This document shows positions 1 through 11,703 of a stretch of DNA of 64,000 nt, in pieces. The notes beneath the pieces are model-generated. The model saw only the letters and a list, made by a program, of their open reading frames with translations, did not search any database and was not told the DNA's origin. Positions within the stretch are counted from its first letter, which is position 1, and every line of letters begins with the position of its first letter. The DNA is taken from positions 7,501-71,500 of the forward strand of contig JAWQFJ010000626.1 of NCBI GenBank assembly GCA_034096865.1. Reading direction: 5' to 3'. The translations under genes and the position numbers were made by a program. This DNA comes from Theodoxus fluviatilis (taxonomy: Eukaryota; Mollusca; Gastropoda; Cycloneritida; Neritidae).

Positions 1-95
1 ATTGCTACATTGGAGCACCATGTATGTGAGTGTGAACCAGCATTGTGTTGGAATATTCCCCAGGGAGTGGAGTTGGTGTTGGTACTGTGCATCTT
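1..95 (+). mobile_element. 3' fragment of a tRNA-derived SINE
   Basis: This stretch resembles the 3' half of the fuller SINE copy at 21708-21965. Both share a run reading roughly gtgagccggcattg, then a short variable part, then ggagtggagttggtgtt. Only the tail is present, so the copy is 5'-truncated or cut by the window edge. It sits upstream of the first visible SON exon, presumably in an intron. Confidence 0.55.
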
Positions 96-157
96 ATTAG
101 TCTGTTGCTGTGTTTTTCATCAGGTGCCAGTGAAGGAGTGATCAAGAGACCCAGTGA

Positions 158-183
158 TAGTGTGTGTGTGTGTGTGTGTGTGT

Positions 184-269
<86 letters not shown>
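158..269. repeat. (GT)n microsatellite
   Basis: About 110 bp of nearly pure GT repeat with a few interruptions. The poly-His/Thr reading of the other strand is an artefact of the repeat. Confidence 0.95.
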
Positions 270-271
<2 letters not shown>

Positions 272-724
272 GGTGGTTTGAGACCAGACAAGTATAAAAC
301 CACAGCTTTACCATTTCCATTTACCTATAATACAACAGCAAGGCACTCAAATACAAGTATCATTGTATGTTTAGCTTCAGTTACATGTAGTTACAATGAT
401 CATCTACATTAGAGTCCTGTCCATATTTGAAAATTGAATTTGTTGTTGTGTCCCTGTTTTACTGCTCTCCCTCTAAACACTTGCTATGTTGTTTTCACAT
501 GCTGCACCCCTGTGTGCCTAGCATACATGTCTCTGCTCACTTGCTGCCACCCAATGCTTTTGATTTCATATATCTGTTCCATAGTACATCCCTTATCACC
601 TTACTGTAGTTCAGTTCACTTGGTGCATTCAGTAGTTATGTCCTAACTAGCATGCAATAGAGCACCTAGTTGAGATGAATCGCAACTGCTTTGAAGGGAT
701 TGTCTTTAAGTTTAAGTTGGCATG

Positions 725-955
725 TCCAGCTCTGTTGCTGACTGGCTGGCTAACTGGCTAACAGGCTGGCTAGCTAGTCAATTGATTAACTAGTTGGCTA
801 AATTGCTATCTGCCTGACTTGCTGGGTTGCTGGGTGGCTAAATCAGTAAATAGCTGGCTGGCTTGCTGGTTGGTTGACTTGCTGGGTTGCTGGCTGGCTG
901 GCTTGCTGGCTACCAGGCTAGTGGCCTGACTGAATGCCTGGCTGGCTAGATGGTT
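725..955. repeat. Degenerate ctgg/ggct-rich minisatellite
   Basis: Imperfect repetition of short words such as ggctggctaactggct over about 230 bp. It runs up to the interspersed-repeat tail at 956-1026 and resumes weakly after it (1030-1085). The rest of 270-1340 shows no coding signal and is probably intron. Confidence 0.6.
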
Positions 956-1026
956 CTTAACGTTGTGGCCTTATATAGCCTACGAGGCTGATAGGCCCTT
1001 AAACCTCATCCATCCATCCATCCATC
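956..1026 (+). mobile_element. Short interspersed repeat family A, 3' fragment with (ATCC)n tail
   Basis: It carries the family's 3' hairpin (ggcctta...agcctac...aggctgataggcc) followed by a CATC/ATCC tail. The 5' part seen in the copies at 6508, 19257, 40431 and 59353 is missing, so this is a truncated copy in the same orientation. Confidence 0.65.
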
Positions 1027-1343
1027 CTGGCTAGATGGCTAACTGGCTTGCCAGCTGGCTGGCTAGTTGGCCAACTGGCTGGCTGGCAGAAAAGATTATT
1101 GGTGGCAGGTTGACTGATGAATGGGTGTGTGATGGATGTTGTTAATGATAAAGAAGAAGATGATGATGATGATGATGGCGACAACAATGACTACTACTTG
1201 TATGAAAGAGGGTGGTATTTAACTGATGTCTAACATTTTGTCCGCCAATCTGTTTCAGAGGCATTGCATTGTCTGGTAACAGCAGGCCAGAACTGCACTC
1301 TTCACTGCTGGCAGCCAGGCATCTTTGCCCTGACTTTTTTCAG

Positions 1344-1790
1344 CCCTTACAATGGAGAGAGGGTCTGGACAGGGAGAGGCTTTGAAGCCTTCTCTCATGC
1401 ACAATCCGAGGCTGGAGGACAGTGCTCTGCGAAAGTTGATCACCGAGAAGCTGAAGGAAAATAAGGACGGGAAGGGCGTAGACATTCTGGAGACACTGAA
1501 GGTGAACGGACAGGATGTGGAGTTGGCGAGCTCCTTGGAGGAGATGAAGCGACTCTTGGACGATGAGATCAGCAGCATCAACAGAAGCCGTGAGCTCCAG
1601 AATGCCTTCTGTACCGCTGATGCTGTGGACAAAAGGGAAGAGATGGAGATGGATTCAGCCCTTGGTGCCAGGGGTGATCAGGAGGAAGGCCCACATGCTG
1701 AAGAGATGCCAGCCGCTGTCCTTATCCTGCCTCAGGCTGAGAGGGAAAGTCTTGTCCCCTGTGTTGAGAACAGTTCTTTAAATGCTGATG
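1344..1790 (+). CDS. SON: SON orthologue, N-terminal acidic exon (internal exon)
   Basis: This exon is reached from a convincing acceptor (ctgac branch-like word, T-run, CAG at 1341-1343) and closes at GATG|GTAAGT (1791). The reading frame holds an ATG at 1352, and just upstream there is an in-frame TGA (1331-1333) inside the inferred intron. The coding part therefore either starts at 1352 or continues from an exon left of the window. The encoded ~147 residues are acidic and helical (LRKLITEKLKENKDGKG, LEEMKRLLDDEISS), comparable in position to the poorly conserved N-terminus of SON before its Lys-rich block. On its own this exon would not identify the gene. Assignment rests on the phase-1 match to the exon at 3548 and on the downstream domains. 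The first start codon is uncertain. Confidence 0.7.
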
Positions 1791-1798
1791 GTAAGTGA

Positions 1799-2755
1799 TT
1801 TGTTTTGTTTTTTATGTGTTATCTTGCTTGTTCTGAGTTGTGTAAAGATGGTCATTTGGAATCTATCTGCTGTGTAATTAATTCAAGGTAGGTCGACCTT
1901 TTAAAAAGTTTTTTTTTTAATTCTGTTTTTAATATTAACCACCATGCTTTCTTCTTTCTTAGTCTTTTAGGAGCTGGAAAATTAATGTCTGCTTATCATT
2001 AAGTAGCTTTATTGTGCCACATATGTATTTATTTCAGGGTTAATAGCAGTGTCTATAGCAGGGTACTGAATTCTTTTCAAAGCATTTTTGGAAAATTGTA
2101 GTTTTCACATTTTGCAGTTATTTTTTAGAAAAAGTTACTGAACTAATTTTGAATGTAATATGTATCCTCTTAATTTTTAATTTGCAACCTTGACCAAAAA
2201 ATCTGCCCATGGGTTGTCATTTTATTTGTGAAATTTTTTAATATTAAAATGAGGTTACACCTAACCTGAATATATCACTAGACGAAAGAAATGCATAAAA
2301 TTTGCACATGAACTATACACACAAATTATATAAATAACTTTTGGCCCCCCAAAAAGTGCCATGATCATGACATGGTATTGTGTATGTAGATTGCAAGTGA
2401 AAGTTTTGTTTTGATACATTTAATCATTCCTGAGTTTTTGTCACAAAAATAGACTTACGTTCTGTGCTTTGGTGGCCAAATTTAAGGGTAATTTGCATTA
2501 TTTATGCACAGTGACTACGTAATTGTGTTTACTTTTCATGATGATTCTCATGATGAGCTGATTGGAGGAAGCTAATGAGGAGTAAAGGGAGCAAGAAGGG
2601 TCAACCTACCTTCGTGTATTTGCTCTGCTTGTTCTGTGATTTGTCTTTGTTCTCCTCTGTTGCCTTGCCTGTTCTTTTGTGCAGGGTGTGTCAGTGATTT
2701 GGTGTAAAATTGTATATTGATTAAGGAAAAGTATAGTGCATTTTTCAATTCATTC
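1799..2755 (+). other. SON intron, first part: no feature seen
   Basis: AT-rich intronic sequence without long open frames, exon-like splice pairs or recognisable repeats. Confidence 0.6.
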
Positions 2756-2756
2756 A

Positions 2757-2833
2757 TGTGTGTGTGTGTGTGTGTGTGTGTGTTGTGCAATTGCTTGTGT
2801 ATATGTATGTGTATGTGGCATGCATATGTGTGC

Positions 2834-2930
<97 letters not shown>

Positions 2931-2970
2931 CTTGGGTGTCTATCTGTCTGTGTCTCTGTCTGTCTGTGTC

Positions 2971-3007
<37 letters not shown>

Positions 3008-3095
3008 GTCTCTGTCATTCTGTCTGTCATTCTGTCTCTCTGCCTGCCTGCCTGCCTACCTGCCTGTCTGCCTGCCTGCCTGTCTGTTTAAATGT
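2757..3095. repeat. Compound microsatellite (GT)n-(GA)n-(TCTG)n-(TGCC)n
   Basis: A GT run at 2757-2783, about 92 bp of pure GA at 2835-2928, then TCTG/TGTC and TGCC tetranucleotides to about 3095. The intron therefore carries a strand-asymmetric purine run followed by pyrimidine-rich repeats, about 100 bp before the duplicated-acceptor array. Confidence 0.95.
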
Positions 3096-3197
3096 TTAAT
3101 ATCTTAGGGTCTACAGTGCATATTGCATTCACAGAATAAACACTTGTGCATCACACTGATCAGTTACAAGACTTGTAGCAAAGGCAGTAAGATCAAC

Positions 3198-3575
3198 AGC
3201 GTGGCTTGACAGTCTTGTTCCTATCTTACAGGCAACGCTGACCTGGCCAGCGCCACTCACAGCGTGGCTTGACAGTCTTGTTCCTATCTTACAGGCAACG
3301 CTGACCTGGCCAGCGCCACTCACAGCGTGGCTTGACAGTCTTGTTCCTATCTTACAGGCAACGCTGACCTGGCCAGCGCCACTCACAGCGTGGCTTGACA
3401 GTCTTGTTCCTATCTTACAGGCAATGCTGACCTGGCCAGCGCCACTCACAGCGTGGCTTGACAGTCTTGTTCCTATCTTACAGGCAACGCTGACCTGGCC
3501 AGCGCCACTCACAGCGTGGCTTGACAGTCTTGTTCCTATCTTACAGGCAAAGCTGAGCTGGCCAGCGCCACTCAC
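3198..3575 (+). repeat. Six 63-bp tandem copies, each with a 3' splice acceptor
   Basis: The unit contains a pyrimidine-rich acceptor (tgttcctatcttacag) followed by the first coding bases of the next SON exon. Copies begin at 3198, 3261, 3324, 3387, 3450 and 3513, so acceptor G bases fall at 3232, 3295, 3358, 3421, 3484 and 3547. Only the last acceptor leads into the open exon. After any earlier one, the same frame meets TGA in GTG GCT TGA inside the next unit. The array was therefore generated by duplicating an intron-exon junction. Confidence 0.95.
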
Positions 3576-3988
3576 AGCGAGTGTGAGGAAGAGGAGGCAG
3601 GCAAGGACAAGAAGAAAAGCAAGTCCAAGAAAAAGAAGAAGCACAAACACAAGAAGAAAAAGAAACACAAATCAGCCAAGGATAAAGAGAAGGAGAAGAC
3701 TTTCAAAGATGGAGAGAAGGGAATGGCTAAGAGGAAAAAGTTGGGCAGTGTTGAGAAAGATGGTGACAAACCCTCTCAGAAGACTGATGGTCAAGAAAAG
3801 TTGTCAGTTGTGACGATTTCAGCAGCAGCCTCTGCTGATGCGTCTGTCCCCAGGAGAGATTCCTCAGTGTCTGATTCCAAGAGTTCTGGGAACCGAAAGA
3901 AGGGTTCCAAGAAAACACTCGACAGTGCCAGCAAATCTAAGGGAAAAGAGGATGAGAAGAAATCAAAGACGAAACTTGGCCAAGATGG
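3548..3988 (+). CDS. SON: SON orthologue, Lys-rich exon
   Basis: Entered from the sixth acceptor (CAG at 3545-3547) in phase 1, which completes the Gly codon left open at 1790. It closes at GATGG|GTAAGA (3989) in phase 2. The ~147 residues start with an acidic stretch (SECEEEEAGKD) and then run into a Lys/His block (SKKKKKHKHKKKKKHK). This corresponds to the KKSKKHKKHKNKKKKKKK-type nuclear basic block near the SON N-terminus. The remainder is Lys/Ser/Asp-rich and disordered. Context: it follows the 63-bp acceptor array and precedes the RS exon. The match is compositional rather than a folded domain, so the family call depends on the downstream exons. Confidence 0.8.
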
Positions 3989-4399
3989 GTAAGATTGTCA
4001 CTAGTTCTGTTTGGAGAGTATCACTGATCTTGCAGTGATCAACCGCAAAGAATGTCTATGTATTCATATCTGTTAAATTTTTCCTAGAACAGGAATATTA
4101 ATTCTCTTTTGCAAAATTACGCTGTATTTCAAAAATTAGAATGGCAGTGTATTATTTGCAAACACTGTTTGGATTATTAATTTCCCGAGTTTCCACCTGC
4201 GAAGGAATGACAAGGGTCTTGTGTCTTTTTTTAGTATGAAAAAGGATCTCTGTGATATACATGAGTTAAACTTCCATTTCCAAGTGGAGTTAGAAGTATG
4301 AATTGTGTGGAGACTTACATGAACAGTAGGTAAACAGCAGTGTCGGTATGTGTTGCACACTATGCTAGGACTGGTGTATTTACAATATTTATGACATCG

Positions 4400-4400
4400 A

Positions 4401-4442
<42 letters not shown>
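4400..4442. repeat. (GT)n microsatellite
   Basis: About 40 bp of GT repeat in the intron between the Lys-rich and RS exons. Confidence 0.95.
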
Positions 4443-4444
<2 letters not shown>

Positions 4445-4618
4445 ATGTTATTTACTGACATTGCCTTGTTTTGACTTACACCTGAAGAAACATCTAGAGC
4501 ACCTGACGTCAGGACAGTTTAAATCAAGCACATTGTTCATTGGCACATACTGTCTGAAGTCATGAGAATGTATAAGTAACAGAATGCCTTAGTTTTCTGC
4601 CCTTTCTCTTCCTCAAAG

Positions 4619-5998
4619 GCCTCCAAGATCCAGGAGCAAGTCGCAGGACAAGTCCAGCAGCCAAACCAAGAGGTTGAGGAGCCACACCAGACGGAGCCAA
4701 AGCAAATCCAAGCCATCAAAGAGCCAGTCCCGGCGCTCCAGGAACCGTTCACCCTCAAAATCTGCGTCACTCGGAGCCAGAAACAAGTCCAGGAGTAAGT
4801 CTCCAATAGAGTGGACTTCAACAGAGAAAGTATCCGGCAGATCTCGGAGTAAATCTCCCAAGGCAAAGACCTCGTCATCTGAGAAGGCAAAGGCCAAATC
4901 CAAAAGTAAATCCCCAAAAGCCAAGACATCATCCAGCAAAGGCAACAGCAGGTCTCGAAGCAGATCTCCCAAAGACAGGCTTCCATCTCATGGGGTCAGA
5001 GGTCATTCAAGAAGTAGGTCACCAAGGGTGAAGGCAGGGTCGCTGAAGGTCAGAAGCAAGACCAGGAGTCGTTCACCTAGGACAAAAGACTCCATACACA
5101 AGAGGAAAAGTAGGTCAAGAAGTAGGTCCCCAAGGAGAAGACCTGAGTCGCCCAGGACTGAGAGCAAGAAAAGGACTCGGTCACCAAAGTCTGAATCCTC
5201 ATCCCAGATGCCCAAGAGTAAATCTAAGAGTCCCCCCTCCAAAACCAAAAACAAGTCAAACAATGCTAAAAGCAAATCTAGGAGTCCATCACCCAAGACA
5301 AAGACATCAACACACAAGACCAGAGGCAAGTCTAGGAGCCAGTCACCAAGAAGAAAAACTGAGTCAGACAAACTCGAGAGTAAAACAAGAAGTCGTTCCC
5401 CTAAGACAAAACCTTCCGCAGACAAAGCTAAAGTTAGGTCTTTGAGTGGCTCGCCCACAACAAAATTGGCATCACACAAGCCTAGAAGTAAATCCCGCAG
5501 TCGCTCACCCAAGACGAAATCATCACTTCGCAAATCTAGAACCAAATCTAGGAGTCACTCACCCAAAGCAAAATCTTCATCTCACACGGCCAGAAGCAAA
5601 TCTAAGAGTCACTCACCCAAAGCAAAATCTTCATCTCACACGGCCAGAAGCAAATCTAAGAGTCACTCACCCAAAGCAAAATCTTCATCTCACACGGCCA
5701 GAAGCAAATCTAAGAGTCAAGGCCCCGAGACTCCAGCCTCTTCACGCAAGCGCAAGAGTCGGTCACGGAGTCGAAGTCTAAGGTCAAGGCCAGGGACAAA
5801 GAGGGCGAGATCTCGGAGTGGATCACCCCGACCCAAGACTGCAGGCAGCAGAGGCAGAAGCAGATCCAGGAGCAGACCCAGAGCACCTGCTGGCAGGTCG
5901 AAGTGGTCTAGGAGCAGGTCAAGGTCAAAAGGTCGGGAGTCAAGGTCAAAGGAACCAGAGTTCAAAATTGACAAGGCCCAGCTTCGAAGGATTGCCAT
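4619..5998 (+). CDS. SON: SON orthologue, large Arg/Ser (RS) domain exon
   Basis: This ~460-codon exon runs from a CAAAG acceptor (4618) in phase 2 to GCCAT|GTAAGT (5999). It encodes an almost continuous SR/RS domain: repeated KSRSRSPK, KTRSRSPKTK and SRSRSRSPRRR blocks typical of splicing proteins of nuclear speckles, where the serines are SR-kinase substrates. The exon ends with FKIDKAQLRRIA, matching the conserved DKAQLLEIAKAN helix that directly follows the RS domain in vertebrate SON; this is the first specific SON signature. A perfect in-frame 54-bp unit (SHSPKAKSSSHTARSKSK) is repeated three times at about 5550-5720. Open frames on the other strand here are composition shadows. Confidence 0.9.
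5550..5720 (+). repeat. 54-bp in-frame coding repeat, three copies
   Basis: Three essentially identical 54-bp units encode 18 residues each of the RS domain. Lack of silent differences between copies implies recent duplication or homogenisation. Confidence 0.9.
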
Positions 5999-6168
5999 GT
6001 AAGTTTGAAATTAAGAGGGGGAAGTTGTCTACTATTTAGTGGTTGTGTCTCTGTCTGTGTGTTTGTATGTGTGTGTGTGTGTGAACATTTGACAAGTGTT
6101 GTTTTGGCAAAGTTCGCAGAAAAAGACCATTTTCCCATCAGTACACCCAGTTAACGACCAACACTCCC

Positions 6169-6289
6169 TATGGGGCTGTTCTCCCTAACAATTTGGGGGC
6201 TTCATGCTGATCAGAGGGCCTTGAGCAGGTGGGGCTGTTCTCCCTGACAATTTGGGGGCTTCATGCTGATCAGAGGGCCTTGAGCAGGT
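6169..6289 (+). repeat. Two tandem copies of a ~60-bp unit
   Basis: The segment starting tggggctgttctccctga is present twice in a row, with only one or two mismatches between copies. No coding signal. Confidence 0.9.
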
Positions 6290-6507
6290 CTGGCTGCCTG
6301 CTATGCTCTGCACTGCTAAGTTGTATATAGAAACTTGTACTCCTTTTGATTGGATGATTCACTTGACAGTGTACCAGCCTTTGTGGGTCATGTCAGGCTG
6401 TTGACTACCCAAGTCATCGGTGGCAGTTGGACTGTAAGTCAATGACGTTTCCCCTGCCACTTGCCTTCGAAGTAGCCGTGATTACAATTCTTCCCTAAAT
6501 AGGCGCC

Positions 6508-6722
6508 CCCTGTGGGTTCGGGGTAAGAATTGACCCACTAAGTCTCCCTACGCGATTCGTAAGAGGCAAATAACTAGGCTCACTGTTACTTGATTTGTGT
6601 TAACTCCAAACTGTTCTAGTTATCTTTATGCTTGATGGCCTTACAGTTACATAGCCTACAAAGGCTGATAGGCTGCAAAACACTATCCATCCATCCTTCC
6701 ATCCGTCCGTCCATCCCTCCCG
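6508..6722 (+). mobile_element. Short interspersed repeat family A, full-length-like copy
   Basis: It starts cccctgtgggttcgggg, followed by a head containing aagaattgaccca, ctccctacgcgattcgtaag and a 3' hairpin (agcctacaaaggctgataggc). It ends in a CATC/CGTC tail. The same ~180-bp sequence recurs at 19257, 40431 and 59353 and in part at 956. The tail differs in each copy, which suggests retroposition (SINE or truncated LINE). No coding capacity. Confidence 0.8.
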
Positions 6723-6813
6723 CGCTAAATACGTTCAGTTGGTAGGCCTGAAGTTTTTCTTAAAATTTTGTTTATTGATTAATTTTTTTAAGGAGGCCTG
6801 ATTGAAACTGTGC

Positions 6814-6814
<1 letters not shown>

Positions 6815-6887
<73 letters not shown>
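6815..6887. repeat. (GT)n microsatellite
   Basis: About 70 bp of pure GT repeat in the 5.7-kb SON intron. Confidence 0.95.
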
Positions 6888-6890
<3 letters not shown>

Positions 6891-7084
6891 AAGAAATGCC
6901 ATATATACAGTAGATTCAACTGAACATTAATCAAACTTTTTCATTCACTGAAACCGCTTTGTTACTTACATAGTGCTAATAGGAAAGATGGGGCAGCATG
7001 CAGTTTGTTATTTGCCTTTGATTTCATTTATTCTTTTTTTGACCATTTAAGAAAGGTTTACAGTGGGCAGGGGAAAATAGGGAT

Positions 7085-10000
7085 GGTCGGTTACTGTAAC
7101 CACAACCAGTTTGTTGTTGCTGTCCACCAAGTACAGAGATGAGGTGGGTCTTACTATAACCACAACCAGTTTGTTGTTGCTGTCCACCAAGTACAGAGAT
7201 GAGGTGGGTCTTACTGTAACCACAACCAGTTTGTTGTTGCTGTCCTCCAAGTAGAGAGATGAGGTGGGACTTACTGTAACCACAACCAGTTTGTTGTTGC
7301 TGTCCTCCAAGTAGAGAGATGAGGTGGGTCTTACTGTAACCACAACCAGTTTGTTGTTGCTGTCCTCCAAGTAGAGAGATGAGGTGGGTCTTACTGTAAC
7401 CACAACCAGTTTGTTGTTGCTGTCCTCCAAGTAGAGAGATGAGGTGGGTCTTACCACAACCAGTTTGTTGTTGCTGTCCTCCAAGTAGAGAGATGAGGTG
7501 GGACTTACTGTAACCACAACCAGTTTGTTGTTGCTGTCCTCCAAGTAGAGAGATGAGGTGGGACTTACTGTAACCACAACCAGTTTGTTGTTGCTGTCCT
7601 CCAAGTAGAGAGATGAGGTGGGACTTACTGTAACCACAACCAGTTTGTTGTTGCTGTCCTCCAAGTAGAGAGATGAGGTGGGTACTTAACCACAACCAGT
7701 TTGTTGTTGCTGTCCTCCAAGTAGAGAGATGAGGTGGGACTTACTGTAACCACAACCAGTTTGTTGTTGCTGTCCTCCAAGTAGAGAGATGAGGTGGGAC
7801 TTACTGTAACCACAACCAGTTTGTTGTTGCTGTCCTCCAAGTAGAGAGATGAGGTGGGACTTACTGTAACCACAACCAGTTTGTTGTTGCTGTCCTCCAA
7901 GTAGAGAGATGAGGTGGGACTTACTGTAACCACAACCAGTTTGTTGTTGCTGTCCTCCAAGTAGAGAGATGAGGTGGGACTTACTGTAACCACAACCAGT
8001 TTGTTGTTGCTGTCCACCAAGTAGAGAGATGAGGTGGGTCTTACCACAACCAGTTTGTTGTTGCTGTCCTCCAAGTAGAGAGATGAGGTGGGACTTACTG
8101 TAACCACAACCAGTTTGTTGTTGCTGTCCTCCAAGTAGAGAGATGAGGTGGGTCTTACTGTAACCACAACCAGTTTGTTGTTGCTGTCCTCCAAGTAGAG
8201 AGATGAGGTGGGTCTTACTGTAACCACAACCAGTTTGTTGTTGCTGTCCACCAAGTACAGAGATGAGGTGGGTCTTACCACAACCAGTTTGTTGTTGCTG
8301 TCCTCCAAGTACAGAGATGAGGTGGGACTTACTGTAACCACAACCAGTTTGTTGTTGCTGTCCTCCAAGTACAGAGATGAGGTGGGACTTACTATAACCA
8401 CAACCAGTTTGTTGTTGCTGTCCTCCAAGTAGAGAGATGAGGTGGGACTTACTGTAACCACAACCAGTTTGTTGTTGCTGTCCTCCAAGTAGAGAGATGA
8501 GGTGGGACTTACTGTAACCACAACCAGGTTGTTGTTGCTGTCCTCCAAGTAGAGAGATGAGGTGGGTCTTACCACAACCAGTTTGTTGTTGCTGTCCTCC
8601 AAGTAGAGAGATGAGGTGGGACTTACTGTAACCACAACCAGGTTGTTGTTGCTGTCCTCCAAGTACAGAGATGAGGTGGGACTTACCACAACCAGGTTGT
8701 TGTTGCTGTCCTCCAAGTAGAGAGATGAGGTGGGACTTACTGTAACCACAACCAGTTTGTTGTTGCTGTCCTCCAAGTAGAGAGATGAGGTGGGTCTTAC
8801 TGTAACCACAACCAGTTTGTTGTTGCTGTCCTCCAAGTAGAGAGATGAGGTGGGACTTACTGTAACCACAACCAGTTTGTTGTTGCTGTCCTCCAAGTAG
8901 AGAGATGAGGTGGGTCTTACCACAACCAGTTTGTTGTTGCTGTCCTCCAAGTAGAGAGATGAGGTGGGTCTTACTATAACCACAACCAGTTTGTTGTTGC
9001 TGTCCTCCAAGTAGAGAGATGAGGTGGGTCTTACTGTAACCACAACCAGTTTGTTGTTGCTGTCCTCCAAGTACAGAGATGAGGTGGGTCTTACTGTAAC
9101 CACAACCAGGTTGTTGTTGCTGTCCACCAAGTACAGAGATGAGGTGGGTCTTACTGTAACCACAACCAGGTTGTTGTTGCTGTCCTCCAAGTAGAGAGAT
9201 GAGGTGGGACTTACTGTAACCACAACCAGTTTGTTGTTGCTGTCCTCCAAGTACAGAGATGAGGTGGGACTTACTGTAACCACAACCAGTTTGTTGTTGC
9301 TGTCCTCCAAGTAGAGAGATGAGGTGGGTCTTACCACAACCAGTTTGTTGTTGCTGTCCTCCAAGTACAGAGATGAGGTGGGACTTACTGTAACCACAAC
9401 CAGTTTGTTGTTGCTGTCCTCCAAGTAGAGATATGAGGTGGGTCTTGCTGTAACCACAACCAGTTTGTTGTTGCTGTCCTCCAAGTACAGAGATGAGGTG
9501 GGTCTTACTGTAACCACAACCAGTTTGTTGTTGCTGTCCTCCAAGTAGAGAGATGAGGTGGGACTTACTGTAACCACAACCAGTTTGTTGTTGCTGTCCT
9601 CCAAGTAGAGAGATGAGGTGGGACTTACCACAACCAGTTTGTTGTTGCTGTCCTCCAAGTAGAGAGATGAGGTGGGACTTACCACAACCAGTTTGTTGTT
9701 GCTGTCCTCCAAGTAGAGAGATGAGGTGGGACTTACCACAACCAGTTTGTTGTTGCTGTCCTCCAAGTAGAGAGATGAGGTGGGACTTACCACAACCAGT
9801 TTGTTGTTGCTGTCCTCCAAGTAGAGAGATGAGGTGGGTCTTACTGTAACCACAACCAGTTTGTTGTTGCTGTCCTCCAAGTAGAGAGATGAGGTGGGTC
9901 TTACTGTAACCACAACCAGTTTGTTGTTGCTGTCCTCCAAGTAGAGAGATGAGGTGGGACTTACTGTAACCACAACCAGTTTGTTGTTGCTGTCCTCCAA

Positions 10001-10890
10001 GTAGAGAGATGAGGTGGGTCTTACCACAACCAGTTTGTTGTTGCTGTCCTCCAAGTAGAGAGATGAGGTGGGTCTTACTGTAACCACAACCAGTTTGTTG
10101 TTGCTGTCCACCAAGTAGAGAGATGAGGTGGGTCTTACCACAACCAGTTTGTTGTTGCTGTCCACCAAGTACAGAGATGAGGTGGGACTTACTGTAACCA
10201 CAACCAGTTTGTTGTTGCTGTCCTCCAAGTAGAGAGATGAGGTGGGCCTTACTGTAACCACAACCAGTTTGTTGTTGCTGTCCTCCAAGTAGAGAGATGA
10301 GGTGGGTCTTACCACAACCAGTTTGTTGTTGCTGTCCACCAAGTACAGAGATGAGGTGGGTCTTACTGTAACCACAACCAGTTTGTTGTTGCTGTCCTCC
10401 AAGTACAGAGATGAGGTGGGTCTTACCACAACCAGTTTGTTGTTGCTGTCCACCAAGTACAGAGATGAGGTGGGACTTACTGTAACCACAACCAGTTTGT
10501 TGTTGCTGTCCTCCAAGTAGAGAGATGAGGTGGGTCTTACTGTAACCACAACCAGTTTGTTGTTGCTGTCCTCCAAGTACAGAGATGAGGTGGGTCTTAC
10601 CACAACCAGTTTGTTGTTGCTGTCCACCAAGTACAGAGATGAGGTGGGTCTTACTATAACCACAACCAGTTTGTTGTTGCTGTCCACCAAGTACAGAGAT
10701 GAGGTGGGTCTTACTGTAACCACAACCAGTTTGTTGTTGCTGTCCTCCAAGTACAGAGATGAGGTGGGACTTACTATAACCACAACCAGTTTGTTGTTGC
10801 TGTCCTCCAAGTACAGAGATGAGGTGGGTCTTACTGTAACCACAACCAGTTTGTTGTTGCTGTCCATCAAGTAGAGAGATGAGGTGGGTC
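7085..10890 (+). repeat. 3.8-kb tandem array of 60-bp and 54-bp units
   Basis: About 65 units of a sequence containing ccacaaccagtttgttgttg and agagagatgaggtggg. Two length classes alternate irregularly: 60 bp with cttactgtaacca, and 54 bp with cttacca. Both are multiples of three, so the opposite strand reads open for more than 1,000 codons with an 18/20-residue repeat. That openness needs only one stop-free unit and is not evidence of a gene. Point variants (gtag/gtac, tcctcc/tccacc, gggtc/gggac) are shuffled between units, typical of unequal exchange. The - strand of most units carries ACA|GTAAGT/GTAAGA, a donor-like word, but the host intron is transcribed from +. Confidence 0.95.
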
Positions 10891-11703
10891 TACTCTGATC
10901 CTGGGACCCACAGGAGGCTCATGGCAGGCCTATAAGGACACGCTTCTCCACAGACTTTTACCCATTTGGATGAAGGAAGAGGTTTTTTTCACCATGTCAG
11001 AGGGTTTGAGAATGTTGTTTCATTTTGGGCAGATAGCAAGTTGGTTGTTCAGATGTATCCAGACTGTAGCAATTTCACTGCAATCTTTTGAGCACTTTTT
11101 GTTTACCATTGCAGTGCTTAATGATTAATATTTTTATTACTGTGCACACCTTTTGCATTAGTTCCTTGAAGTCTAAATGTTCAAGTGAAGTCACAACTAT
11201 GAACACCTACAAGATCTGGCTTGCTGTATTAGATATACTCTTCGTTATTTGCCATGAATATATGCATTGCTGTATTGATATGGGAGTTTTCTTGTGGACC
11301 AATGCAAGGGGTTTATTCACCTCAAATGAAAATTGATACTTTCTTCACGTATATCATCCATGCTGGAGCGTTTGTGGACTTAAAAAAAATTGGCATCTTC
11401 AGACTGTTAGTTAGGGGAAGTAACTCCTGTAGCTTTGGTATGATTTATAGGTTGTTGTCTCCCTTGCATGGATTGGCTCCCATTCTGAGTATCCTTGTAT
11501 TGATTCACAGAAGTTCCATTCACTAAATTTCCATGGTGTGTGTGTGTGTGTGTGCGTTTGTTTGTGTGTGTGTGTGTGTGTGTGTGATATTCACAACCAG
11601 TTCCATTTTCCAAAGTTAGACTGTACTCAGTGTACTGAAAAGCGTTCTGTTGCAACTCCCTCGTACTGGAGACTGGCTGTACAGAGAGTGCTGATTGTTG
11701 CAG
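10891..11703 (+). other. Remainder of SON intron: (GT)n only
   Basis: Unique-looking intronic sequence with a GT microsatellite at about 11536-11586. No exon seen before the acceptor at 11701-11703. Confidence 0.6.

Noticed and set aside
7625..10870. A 1,081-codon open frame on the - strand with an 18/20-residue repeat
   Set aside because: It follows automatically from a stop-free unit whose lengths (60 and 54 bp) are multiples of three. No start context, splice partner or non-repeat domain supports a gene.
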